Source: Oscillospiraceae bacterium
GTDB taxonomy: Bacteria; Bacillota; Clostridia; Oscillospirales; Acutalibacteraceae
Reading direction: 5' to 3'
Length of the DNA stretch: 22,384 nucleotides
Assembly: GCA_022508705.1 (NCBI GenBank)
Contig: JAFLUO010000019.1
Coordinates: forward strand, 1 to 22,384
The translations under genes were made by a program, and so were the position numbers. This document shows, in pieces, positions 1-7,308 of the stretch. The notes under the pieces are model-generated. The model made no database searches and had not been told where the DNA came from. It worked only from the letters and a program-made list of their open reading frames with translations. Each line of letters opens with the position of its first letter. The stretch's first letter is position 1.

Positions 1-410
1 AGGATACTTCCCATCTTGAAAAGGTAAGTCAAATAGCCTCGGAGTACGGTGTAACCGAGCAGATTTTCTTTACGGGAATATTTGAGAAAGATATTACGAC
101 AGTAAAAAAACTCTGTCCTCAAATTCCGTATTATCTGAATTTTAATGTAAATCTGCATAAAAACAAAGATGTTGAATACCTTTCGCAAATTGTTGAAACT
201 GTAAAAAACTGTGGAGCTATTGGCATAAACCTACATTACAAAAGCGCATCAAAACAGTTAGTAAAAGCGTTTCATAATGCAGGGCTTTTGGTTTCCCTTT
301 GGACTGTAAACAGTCGGTATCAATTTTGCAAAACGCTAAAGCTTTGCCCCGATAATATTACCACAAAGCACCCCGACCGACTTTGCAATCTTTTGGAAAA
401 TCATCAATAA
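1..410 (+). CDS. Glycerophosphodiester phosphodiesterase, C-terminal part (5' end outside window)
   Basis: An open frame (codons in phase with base 3) runs from the window edge to TAA at 408-410, giving about 135 residues. The family hydrolyses glycerophosphodiesters to sn-glycerol 3-phosphate and an alcohol and has a TIM-barrel fold. The visible part fits the last barrel strands: a strand with GINLHYK, then GLLVSLWTVN, then a final DNITTKHPDRL segment, the usual 'W-T-V-N ... I-T-(N/K)-x-P-D' ending of GDPD proteins. The catalytic N-terminal HRG/E-x-D motifs lie upstream of the window, so activity cannot be judged. The downstream pot operon has its own promoter, so the two need not be co-transcribed. 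Confidence 0.75.
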   Translation, partial: DTSHLEKVSQIASEYGVTEQIFFTGIFEKDITTVKKLCPQIPYYLNFNVNLHKNKDVEYLSQIVETVKNCGAIGINLHYKSASKQLVKAFHNAGLLVSLWTVNSRYQFCKTLKLCPDNITTKHPDRLCNLLENHQ

Positions 411-427
411 AATTTTCGGCAAAATCA

Positions 428-456
428 TTGACATTTTGACAGTTTTAATTTATATT
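428..456 (+). promoter_or_regulatory. Sigma-A-type promoter of the pot operon
   Basis: TTGACA at 428-433 and TATATT at 451-456 are separated by exactly 17 bases, close to the vegetative consensus. Transcription would start near 463, leaving a leader of about 70 bases before potA. A second TTGACA at 436-441 has no matching -10 box. Confidence 0.7.
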
Positions 457-471
457 TATCTCATACCAAAT

Positions 472-498
472 AGGGCTGGGGAGCATTCCCCGAAGCCT
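472..498 (+). promoter_or_regulatory. Leader hairpin before potA
   Basis: GGGGA (478-482) and TCCCC (487-491) pair around a four-base GCAT loop. The stem continues as GGCT (474-477) with AGCC (494-497) after a two-base GA bulge. There is no U-tract, so it is not an intrinsic terminator. The CCCC arm (488-491) could alternatively pair with GGGG of the potA ribosome site (521-524). I could not match the leader to a known riboswitch class. Confidence 0.35.
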
Positions 499-531
499 GA
501 CTATATCTATCGGTTGGAAAGGGGCTGCTAA

Positions 532-1665
532 TTGAAAAACAATCCTGTTATTATTGATTTGCAGAACATTAGCGTCAGCTTTGACGAACAGAAAATTTTG
601 AATAATATAAGCCTTCAGATTCACGACGGTGAGTTTGTGACATTACTCGGTCCTTCAGGCTGCGGAAAAACCACAACTTTAAGGATAATTGCGGGATTTT
701 TGAATCCCGACACGGGCAACGTGATATTTGAAGGTCAAAATATCAATGGTGTTCCGGCTTATAAACGGCAGGTTAACACCATTTTTCAGCGTTATGCGTT
801 GTTTCCGTATTTGAATGTTTATGAAAATATTGCTTTCGGTCTGCGCCTTAAAAAGATGAAAGAAAAGGATATTCAGGCAAAGGTTAAAGAGATGCTTGAG
901 CTTGTAAACCTTAAAGGCTTCGGCTCAAGAAATATCAACTCCCTTTCGGGCGGTCAGCAGCAGAGAGTGGCTATTGCCCGTGCGTTAGCCGTTGACCCGA
1001 GAGTAGTTTTGCTTGACGAGCCTTTGGGCGCTCTTGACCTGAAACTCCGTAAAGATATGCAGGTTGAGCTTAAAAACATTCAGCAGAAGCTTGGCATAAC
1101 GTTTATTTACGTTACGCATGACCAGGAAGAAGCTCTTTCAATGTCTGACACCATTGTTGTTATGAACAACGGTGAAATTCAGCATATCGGCACGCCGACA
1201 GATATTTACAACGAGCCGAAAAATGCTTTTGTTGCAGATTTCATTGGCGAAAGCAACATTCTTGACGGTATTATGCGTGAGGACTTTAACGTTGAATTTG
1301 AGGGTATGCGCTTTAAGTGCGTTGATAAGGGCTTTACCCAAAACGAGCCTGTTGACGTTGTTGTGCGCCCTGAGGACGTTGATATTGTTTCAGAGAGCGA
1401 AGGAATGCTCAAAGGTGAGGTTACCTCTGTAACCTTTAAAGGCGTTCATTATGAAATCATTGTTGATATTAACGGCTTTAAATGGATGATTCAGACTACT
1501 GACGAATCAAAGGTAGGAGATAGAATCGGTATTTCAATTAAGCCTGAGGAAATTCACATTATGAAAAAGTCCGAATATTCAGGACTTTACGGCGATTACA
1601 GCTCATTCAGCGAGGAGTTTGACGAACTTTCTGACCCGACATTATCACAGGAGGACGACGAATAA
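532..1665 (+). CDS. potA: Spermidine/putrescine ABC transporter ATPase PotA
   Basis: Cytoplasmic ATPase that would power polyamine import through PotBC. All ABC motifs are visible: Walker A GPSGCGKT (about residues 40-47), Q-loop Gln near 86, signature LSGGQ (138-142), Walker B VVLLDEP (158-164) and switch His in VTHD (about 196). A TOBE-like C-terminal domain follows (about 275-350), with an acidic tail. The length of 377 residues is normal for PotA. The start is TTG, supported by an AAGGGG ribosome site seven bases upstream. It is the first gene of the potABCD order; its stop overlaps the potB start as TAATG. Polyamine specificity is inferred from this gene order and the PotD partner; MalK-like ATPases share the fold. 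Confidence 0.9.
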   Translation: MKNNPVIIDLQNISVSFDEQKILNNISLQIHDGEFVTLLGPSGCGKTTTLRIIAGFLNPDTGNVIFEGQNINGVPAYKRQVNTIFQRYALFPYLNVYENIAFGLRLKKMKEKDIQAKVKEMLELVNLKGFGSRNINSLSGGQQQRVAIARALAVDPRVVLLDEPLGALDLKLRKDMQVELKNIQQKLGITFIYVTHDQEEALSMSDTIVVMNNGEIQHIGTPTDIYNEPKNAFVADFIGESNILDGIMREDFNVEFEGMRFKCVDKGFTQNEPVDVVVRPEDVDIVSESEGMLKGEVTSVTFKGVHYEIIVDINGFKWMIQTTDESKVGDRIGISIKPEEIHIMKKSEYSGLYGDYSSFSEEFDELSDPTLSQEDDE

Positions 1666-2492
1666 TGAAACAGTCCTCCGCGCTTAAAAAGCTTATTAAC
1701 GCGCCATACATTCTTTGGTCTGTAATTTTTGTAATAGCGCCGCTCATTATGGTAATTTATTATGCGTTTACCGACAGTACGGGTGCATTTACCTATGATA
1801 ACGTTAAAAGCATAGGCGATTATTTCAGCACATTTATTCTGTCCGTAGGGTACGGTGCCGTTGCAACGCTTATTTGCCTTATAATTGCTTATCCGTTTGC
1901 ATATTTTTTGGCTCATACCGGCGTTTCTTTTCAAAGAATGTCCGTAATGCTCGTAATGCTTCCTATGTGGATGAGCTTTCTTATCCGCACTTATTCCTGG
2001 ATGACTATTTTGGGTGAATCGGGCGTTATAAACACGTTTTTAGGACTTTTCGGAGCAGAGCCTTTGCCAATGCTCAATACCCCCGGCGCAGTAATACTCG
2101 GCATGGTGTATAACTTTTTGCCGTATATGATTTTGCCGATTTACACCGTAATGTCAAAAATGGATAATTCTCTTATTGAAGCGGCGCAGGATTTGGGCTG
2201 CGGCAAAATGCACTGTATAAGAAAAGTTATAATGCCTCTTTCCATTCCCGGAGTTGTAAGCGGAATAACGATGGTTTTTGTTCCGTCCGTAAGTACGTTT
2301 TACATTACACAAAAGCTCGGCGGCGGTCAAATAACCCTTATCGGTGACGTTATTGAAGGGCAGTTCCAGACCGCGAACAACTATAACCTCGGTGCGGCTC
2401 TGTCACTTCTTCTTATGGTGATGATCTTAATCTGTTTAGGCGTTCTCGGCTACTTTACCGACAGTGAAGACGAGGGAGGCGTTTTGATATGA
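1665..2492 (+). CDS. potB: Spermidine/putrescine ABC transporter permease PotB
   Basis: Integral membrane permease forming half of the translocation pore. The 275 residues begin with a hydrophobic helix (APYILWSVIFVIAPLIMVIY) and contain about six membrane segments. The cytoplasmic EAA loop that docks onto the ATPase is clear: EAAQDLGCGKMHCIRKVIMP, followed by a conserved Gly. The start overlaps the potA stop by one base and has a strong AGGAGG site. The end overlaps potC by four bases (ATGA), indicating translational coupling and 1:1 production. The PotB rather than PotC assignment rests on gene order and the family pattern. Confidence 0.9.
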   Translation: MKQSSALKKLINAPYILWSVIFVIAPLIMVIYYAFTDSTGAFTYDNVKSIGDYFSTFILSVGYGAVATLICLIIAYPFAYFLAHTGVSFQRMSVMLVMLPMWMSFLIRTYSWMTILGESGVINTFLGLFGAEPLPMLNTPGAVILGMVYNFLPYMILPIYTVMSKMDNSLIEAAQDLGCGKMHCIRKVIMPLSIPGVVSGITMVFVPSVSTFYITQKLGGGQITLIGDVIEGQFQTANNYNLGAALSLLLMVMILICLGVLGYFTDSEDEGGVLI

Positions 2493-3316
2493 CAAAAACA
2501 TCGACTCTTTCCAAGCTTTATATAGCTCTTGTCTTTATTTTTCTTTATGCGCCCATGGCGGTAATGACGGTATTCTCCTTTAACGGAAGCGAAAGCACTT
2601 ATATTATGAACGGCTTCTCCCTGCAGTGGTATCAGCGCCTTTTTAACGACAGTATGACGATGAATGCATTAAAAAACACTGTTATATTAGCAGTTATCTC
2701 TGCACTCATTTCGACATTTCTCGGCACAATGGCGGCAGTCGGAATTTACAATATGAAAAATAAGTATTTGAAGTCATCTGTAATGACTGTTACAAATATT
2801 CCGATGATGAATCCCGAAATAGTAACGGGTATTTCAATGATGCTTCTTTTCGTGTTTGTAGGGGTATGGCTCAACCGAACAAACGTGCTCGGTTTTGCGA
2901 CAATTTTAATTGCACATATAACATTTCAGTTGCCGTATGTTATTCTTTCAGTTTTGCCGAAGCTTCGCCAAACTGACCCCAGAGTTTTTGAAGCGGCACA
3001 GGATTTGGGCTGCCACCCTGTAAAGGCTTTCTTTAAGGTTGTTTTGCCGCAGATAAGATCAGGCATTGTTTCAGGCGCAATAATGGCATTTACTTTGTCG
3101 CTTGATGACTTTATTATAAGCTACTTTACAAACGGTCCTGATTTTCAGACACTGCCGATTCACATTTTCTCAATGACCAAAAAACGCGTTAAGCCGGATA
3201 TGTACGCATTGTCAACACTTATATTTATTGCTATTTTGATTTTGCTTATTTTAATGAATATTGCTCAGTCAAATTCCGATAAAAAGCAACGAAAGGCCAA
3301 GGAGGAAGATAAATGA
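2489..3316 (+). CDS. potC: Spermidine/putrescine ABC transporter permease PotC
   Basis: Second permease subunit, 275 residues with about six membrane helices. The N-terminus (YIALVFIFLYAPMAVMTVFSF) and the following NGFSLQWYQRLF stretch are typical of PotC. The EAA loop reads EAAQDLGCHPVKAFFKVVLP, followed by SGAIMAFTLSLDDFIISYF, a PotC hallmark. It overlaps potB upstream and potD downstream by four bases each (ATGA). The C-terminal tail is basic and cytoplasmic. PotB and PotC share the EAAQDLGC motif, as expected for paralogous subunits. Confidence 0.9.
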   Translation: MTKTSTLSKLYIALVFIFLYAPMAVMTVFSFNGSESTYIMNGFSLQWYQRLFNDSMTMNALKNTVILAVISALISTFLGTMAAVGIYNMKNKYLKSSVMTVTNIPMMNPEIVTGISMMLLFVFVGVWLNRTNVLGFATILIAHITFQLPYVILSVLPKLRQTDPRVFEAAQDLGCHPVKAFFKVVLPQIRSGIVSGAIMAFTLSLDDFIISYFTNGPDFQTLPIHIFSMTKKRVKPDMYALSTLIFIAILILLILMNIAQSNSDKKQRKAKEEDK

Positions 3317-4554
3317 AAAAGTTTTTTGCTTTCCTTCTTACTCTCGTAATTTTACTTTCGGCGTTCGTTTTGCCCTCATTCGCATATGACTATATAGAGT
3401 TTTCGGATGAAACCGTTGAGTATTACAAAAACTTGGGGCTTCAGGGTACAAAGCTGAACGTTTACAACTGGGGCGAATACATTTCGGACGAAGAGGTTGA
3501 CGTAGTCAAAGAATTTGAGCGTTTAACTGGATGTACCGTAAATTACACAACCTTTGAATCAAACGAAAATATGTATTCCAAACTTTCCGGCGGCGGCGTA
3601 AGCTATGATATTATCGTTCCGTCGGACTATATCGTTGAAAAGCTTATAACAGAGGGAATGATTGAAAAAATAGATTTTAATAACATTCCCAATTACGCAA
3701 AATATTTTGACAGTGAGCAATACGGATATTTGCTTGAGGATGAGGTAAACGGAGAAGCGATTAAGGATTATGCCGTAATTTATAATATCGGAACAACAAT
3801 TCTGATCTATAATACTAAATATGTTAAAGAAAAGCCTGACAGCTGGAGCGTTTTGTGGGATGAACAATATAAAGGCAAGGTGCTGATGTTCAATAATCCC
3901 CGTGACTCCTTTGCAATAGCTCAGTTTATGCTCGGTCAGGATCTTAACAGTACCGACACAGCCGATTGGGATGCGGCGGCAGATCTTTTGAAGGAACAGC
4001 GTGAAAAAGTACAGCCGTCTTACGTTATGGATGAGGTCTTCATTAAAATGGAAAGCGGAGATTATTATTTCGCAACGTATTATGCAGGCGACTATGAGCT
4101 CATGTATGAGAATAATCCCGATTTGGATTATGTCTTTCCCAAAGAGGGCGTAAATTCCTTTTACGATGCTTTTTGCATACCGACAGGCACTCAAAACAAA
4201 AAAGGCGCAGAGGCGTTTATCAACTTTATGATGGAGCCTGAAATTGCCCTTGCAAATGCCGAGTACATTTATTACGCTACTCCGAATAAAGCAGTCATTG
4301 AAAATGATGAGTATTCGCTTGCAGATTCAAGGGCGGTTTATCCTGATGATGGTGATATTGTCCATTCGCAGACATTTCACAATCTTCCAAACGAAACTCT
4401 TCAGTATATGAACACCCTTTGGATGAAAGTTAAGGGCGGCAATAATTCCGAATGGGTTTACAAAGTGTTCTTTATTTGTACGGCGGCGATTTTGGCAATA
4501 GTTATAGTTACCGTCATTCGTAAACGCAAAATGAAAAAGTATTACAATGTATAA
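3313..4554 (+). CDS. potD: Polyamine-binding protein PotD with C-terminal membrane anchor
   Basis: Extracellular substrate-binding protein that would deliver polyamine to PotBC. A signal peptide (about residues 1-24, ending SFA) precedes the mature YDYIEF. LNVYNWGEYI near the start and the YDIIVPSDY segment are classic PotD/PotF features; the later YYAGDYELMYE and FYDAFCIP segments also fit the fold. Two points are unusual. There is no lipobox cysteine after the signal peptide, although Gram-positive binding proteins are usually lipoproteins. Instead the protein ends with a hydrophobic helix (about residues 383-402) followed by a basic RKRKMKK tail, so it is probably held by a C-terminal transmembrane anchor. 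Ligand choice between spermidine and putrescine cannot be read from sequence alone. Confidence 0.88.
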   Translation: MKKFFAFLLTLVILLSAFVLPSFAYDYIEFSDETVEYYKNLGLQGTKLNVYNWGEYISDEEVDVVKEFERLTGCTVNYTTFESNENMYSKLSGGGVSYDIIVPSDYIVEKLITEGMIEKIDFNNIPNYAKYFDSEQYGYLLEDEVNGEAIKDYAVIYNIGTTILIYNTKYVKEKPDSWSVLWDEQYKGKVLMFNNPRDSFAIAQFMLGQDLNSTDTADWDAAADLLKEQREKVQPSYVMDEVFIKMESGDYYFATYYAGDYELMYENNPDLDYVFPKEGVNSFYDAFCIPTGTQNKKGAEAFINFMMEPEIALANAEYIYYATPNKAVIENDEYSLADSRAVYPDDGDIVHSQTFHNLPNETLQYMNTLWMKVKGGNNSEWVYKVFFICTAAILAIVIVTVIRKRKMKKYYNV

Positions 4555-4562
4555 TTTTATTG

Positions 4563-4585
4563 CAGGCGGTTTATCCGCCTGTTTT
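4563..4585 (+). terminator. Terminator after the pot operon
   Basis: CAGGCGG (4563-4569) pairs with CCGCCTG (4575-4581) around TTTAT, followed by only four T's. It is a moderate intrinsic terminator that may let some transcription through to ylmH, for which I see no separate promoter. Confidence 0.6.
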
Positions 4586-4598
4586 CGTAAGGTGATTT

Positions 4599-5321
4599 AT
4601 GAGTATTGAGGCAAAGCATTTTGAGGATCTTCACAGGCGCGCCGAAAACAGCGGAAGAACGGTATTTTCAGACTTTCTCGGGCTTTCAGAGCTTTCCGTC
4701 TTAAAAAGTATGCGCCTTTTGCCTGCTCCGCACTTTTGGGGCGGATATGAAAATGCAGAAAGAGTAGTTTCCGCTTTCGGTGAATGTGAAGAGAAAAATT
4801 TTCCTATTTCTCTTATTTATGTGAAACCTGTTAATAAAAAATTCGCAGACGAGCTGTCACACCGTGATTTTTTAGGCTCAATAATGGCTTTAGGAATTAA
4901 GAGAGACGTAATAGGAGACATTATTATAAGTGAAAACTGCGGGTATATATTTTGCATTGAGAATATTGCAAGCTACATTACGGGAAATTTAAAAGAAGTA
5001 AAGCACACAACCGTAACTGCCCAAATTTGTGCCGAATTACCTACTTTGGCAGTTCCCGAACCCGAAACAGCGGAATTTATTGTTACGTCTTTGCGGCTTG
5101 ACGTTTTAACGGCGGCTGTTTTCGGTCTTTCGCGAAAAAGTGCAGGTGAGCTTTTCCAAAGGGAAAAGGTCTTTGTGAACGGCAATCTAAAAAATGCGTC
5201 TTATACCGTTTCAAACGGAGACAGTATAACGGTCAGAGGGTTTGGAAAATTCGTTTTTGTTGGTGAGAAAAGAAGAACGAAAAAAGACAGAGCAGTCGTT
5301 GAAATAAAGCTTTACAGGTAA
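4599..5321 (+). CDS. ylmH: YlmH-like RNA-binding protein with C-terminal S4 domain
   Basis: 240-residue RNA-binding protein. The signature HRDFLGSIMALGIKRDVIGD (about residues 88-107) is diagnostic of YlmH. The C-terminal S4 domain (about 175-235) contains the 'S-R-K-x-A-x-x-L-(I/F) ... V-x-V-N-G' pattern, here as LSRKSAGELFQREKVFVNG. In Bacillus, YlmH is associated with ribosome-associated quality control on the 50S subunit; by homology it would act in the cytosol on stalled ribosomes. The start ATG has an AAGGTGA site. In many Firmicutes ylmH sits in a division cluster (sepF/divIVA); here it lies between pot genes and thiamine pyrophosphokinase, so that context is lost. Confidence 0.85.
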   Translation: MSIEAKHFEDLHRRAENSGRTVFSDFLGLSELSVLKSMRLLPAPHFWGGYENAERVVSAFGECEEKNFPISLIYVKPVNKKFADELSHRDFLGSIMALGIKRDVIGDIIISENCGYIFCIENIASYITGNLKEVKHTTVTAQICAELPTLAVPEPETAEFIVTSLRLDVLTAAVFGLSRKSAGELFQREKVFVNGNLKNASYTVSNGDSITVRGFGKFVFVGEKRRTKKDRAVVEIKLYR

Positions 5322-5337
5322 TTTGTGTAAAAATATA

Positions 5338-5418
5338 ATGAAAGGAGCGATACCGTGCACAAAAAAGCCGTTTTTTTGCGGCACTTTGTACGACTACGGT
5401 GTCGCCGTTGCGACAAGA
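5338..5418 (+). other. Structured leader of thiN with a possible small overlapping ORF
   Basis: This segment holds a good ribosome site (AAAGGAG, 5341-5347) in front of a GTG at 5355, which opens a 36-codon basic ORF ending at 5463-5465, out of frame with and overlapping the start of the thiamine pyrophosphokinase gene. It also contains hairpins: A6/T6 around GCCG (5361-5376) flanked by GTGC (5355-5358) and GCAC (5381-5384), and GTCGC/GCGAC (5401-5405/5410-5414). It may be a leader peptide with coupling, an interspersed repeat, or neither. No TPP-riboswitch core was recognised. Confidence 0.25.
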
Positions 5419-6039
5419 ATGAAGAGATGCGTAATAATTGGCGGAGCGGATATAGAAAACTATGAGCCTATCCGCAGAAAAATCAGTAAAGACGATTATT
5501 TTATTTATTGTGACGGCGGGCTTAAGCATAAAAACAAATTAGGCTTTGAACCTCAGCTTATAGTCGGGGATTTCGATTCCTATGAAAATCCGCATCTTAA
5601 TGTGGAAACCATAGTTTTACCCTGTGAAAAAAACGATACTGACACTTTTTTTGCCGCAAAGGAAGCGGTGAAACGGGGCTTTGACGAATTTCTTTTAATA
5701 GGAACTGTGGGAGGACGTCTTGACCACACCATTGGCAATATTTCAATTTTACTTTATCTTTTTGACGCGGGCAAAAAGGCGGAAATGATAGACGATTATT
5801 CGGAAATGCAGATAGTGTCAAAAGAAACTGTATTTGTGGACAGTACTTATGAATTTTTCTCACTTTTAAATATTTCGGGAGAAGCCGAGGGCATAACGGT
5901 AAAAAATGCAAAATATCCCCTTGACAAAGCTCAAATAACCTGCGAATACCAATACGGCATAAGCAATGAACCGCTTCCCGACAAAATCAGCGAAATAACA
6001 GTCAAAAAGGGTAAAATGCTGCTTGTTAAAGTCAGATAA
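5419..6039 (+). CDS. thiN: Thiamine pyrophosphokinase
   Basis: Transfers pyrophosphate from ATP to thiamine, giving thiamine diphosphate in the cytosol. Family motifs are clear: CDGG (about residues 31-34), GDFDS (50-54), KNDTD (71-75) and GGRLDHT (98-104), which form the ATP/metal and thiamine sites. Starting at ATG 5419 gives 206 residues beginning MKRCVIIGG, the normal family start and length. The frame is open further upstream (ATG 5338), but that adds a segment not expected in the family. Neither start has a good ribosome site in register, so coupling to the small ORF at 5355-5465 is possible. The gene follows ylmH closely and ends at a strong terminator. Confidence 0.88.
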   Translation: MKRCVIIGGADIENYEPIRRKISKDDYFIYCDGGLKHKNKLGFEPQLIVGDFDSYENPHLNVETIVLPCEKNDTDTFFAAKEAVKRGFDEFLLIGTVGGRLDHTIGNISILLYLFDAGKKAEMIDDYSEMQIVSKETVFVDSTYEFFSLLNISGEAEGITVKNAKYPLDKAQITCEYQYGISNEPLPDKISEITVKKGKMLLVKVR

Positions 6040-6050
6040 ACATAGAACAA

Positions 6051-6080
6051 CCCCGCAGAAAACCTGCGGGGTAATTTTTT
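6051..6080 (+). terminator. Strong intrinsic terminator after thiN
   Basis: CCCCGCAG (6051-6058) and CTGCGGGG (6064-6071) form a perfect 8-bp stem with an AAAAC loop, followed by TAATTTTTT. It lies between convergent genes. On the minus strand the tail (TTGTTCT) is weaker, but the hairpin could also serve the gene ending at 6122. Confidence 0.88.
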
Positions 6081-6121
6081 GCTTGCAAGAGATGAAAAAT
6101 ACAGATTATCTTTAGATCGAT

Positions 6122-7288
6122 TTAATCAACATTCTCTTTCTTTTTATTTAATGAAGCAGTCGCAATAATAACAGCAAGTGATACTACACCGACAGATATC
6201 ATTGAATTTCCACCGTCTGTGTTGGGAATATCGGGATTTTTAACTGTTTCATTATCTGTCGGCACTTTAACGGGTGTATCTGCCTCGGGCTGTTTATTAT
6301 CAGTGTTATCGGTATTGTCGGCAGGTTTTTTGTTTTCGGAATTGTCGGAATCATCGGTGTTATCAGCAGGATTTTTATCAGGCAAAACGCTGTAAAAAGA
6401 CACAAGTCCTTTCAAAGCATCTGCTGCGTAATAAGTGCCCTCTACTCCGTCGAAAGCAAAGCTTCCTTCTGTTTGCCCTTTGAATGTCAAAAGCGCTTTA
6501 TACAAATCGCTAAGCTCAGATATATTATCCTCTGCCGTGCCTGTGTAAGCATAATATTCACATAATGCCATTAAAGCAAGTGCAGTGGAATCAATATTCG
6601 CTTCTGTTCCGTACTCGGGATTATAGCAATATCCGCCCTCTGTTTTGTATGTATTCAAAATATTTACTGCATCTTCAAGAATATCATCATAAGCTTCAAG
6701 ACCGCTTTGTGAAACTGCTGAAATAAACATGGCGGTATTGTCATTAGAAAATCCCCAATAATTCATACCGCTTCCTACTGTGTAATAGTCTTCAATAAAG
6801 CTGTCGCAAAGGGATTTTACAAACTGCTCATCGAGGTATTTTGCCGCAACGGGAATAACGATATTATAGTAATAAGGATTTGAGATGTCGGAAATATCCG
6901 AATTTTCAAAAAGCTCAACAAGATTTACTGAGTTTATATTTGTCGGATCGTCCCCCATAGCATCAATTATGCCTATTACGGCGGCATAGGTAGTTGCATT
7001 TTCGCCGTACGCTGAAACTAATTTTCCATCGTTTGCCTCAAGATTATCCTTTACATTTTGAAGAAAAGCATCATAGAAAGTATTTGATTTTGTGCCTGTT
7101 TTTGAGATGTAATAATAATCCGTGGCACTGTCTACCGTATATCCCGATCTTCCGTCGGTAATATAAGCTACCGTCGAGTCAATCTCTTTCAAAACGCTTT
7201 CTTTGCTCACGGTGTCGCTTGCAAAAGCAGACAGTGCAAATGATACCGCAAGAATTACCGTCAATAAAATACTTAATGTTTTTTTCAT
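6122..7288 (-). CDS. Secreted alpha/alpha-barrel (prenyltransferase/transcobalamin alpha-domain-like) surface protein
   Basis: 388 residues: signal peptide (about 1-24, ending AFA), an alpha-helical repeat domain (about 28-305), a low-complexity Asp/Asn/Pro/Lys linker (306-352), then IPNTDGG, a hydrophobic segment (about 363-380) and a KKK tail. Repeats such as NYWGFSNDNTAMFISAVSQ and GGYCYNPEYG...NIDSTALALMALCEY match the alpha/alpha-toroid pattern shared by terpene cyclases, alpha-macroglobulin-type domains and the cobalamin-binding alpha domain of intrinsic factor/transcobalamin. It starts 20 bases after the DUF4430 lipoprotein with a good AAAGGAG site, so it should be controlled by the same cobalamin riboswitch. 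A B12-capture role is inferred from that context and domain pairing. The IPNTD motif resembles but does not match the sortase signal LPXTG, so the anchor could be sortase-processed or simply transmembrane. Confidence 0.72.
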   Translation of the reverse strand: MKKTLSILLTVILAVSFALSAFASDTVSKESVLKEIDSTVAYITDGRSGYTVDSATDYYYISKTGTKSNTFYDAFLQNVKDNLEANDGKLVSAYGENATTYAAVIGIIDAMGDDPTNINSVNLVELFENSDISDISNPYYYNIVIPVAAKYLDEQFVKSLCDSFIEDYYTVGSGMNYWGFSNDNTAMFISAVSQSGLEAYDDILEDAVNILNTYKTEGGYCYNPEYGTEANIDSTALALMALCEYYAYTGTAEDNISELSDLYKALLTFKGQTEGSFAFDGVEGTYYAADALKGLVSFYSVLPDKNPADNTDDSDNSENKKPADNTDNTDNKQPEADTPVKVPTDNETVKNPDIPNTDGGNSMISVGVVSLAVIIATASLNKKKENVD

Positions 7289-7308
7289 TTTTTAATCTCC
7301 TTTTTATT

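Noticed and set aside
457..531. Assignment of the pot leader to a known riboswitch such as preQ1, guanidine or glutamine classes
   Set aside because: The bulged hairpin exists, but none of the conserved bases of these classes could be placed.
1596..1934. Minus-strand open frame of 112 codons across the potA-potB junction
   Set aside because: Antisense to two conserved, translationally coupled genes, with no supporting motif.
3559..4194. Minus-strand open frame of 211 codons inside potD
   Set aside because: It is fully antisense to a clearly conserved PotD, has no recognisable domain or ribosome site, and its composition is that of a reverse-frame shadow.
5322..5418. TPP riboswitch before thiamine pyrophosphokinase
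   Set aside because: None of the conserved THI-box elements (such as CTGAGA) is present.
6238..6380. Repeat element in the barrel protein gene
   Set aside because: The repetition reflects the in-frame DNTDN/KKPADN linker between the barrel and the anchor.
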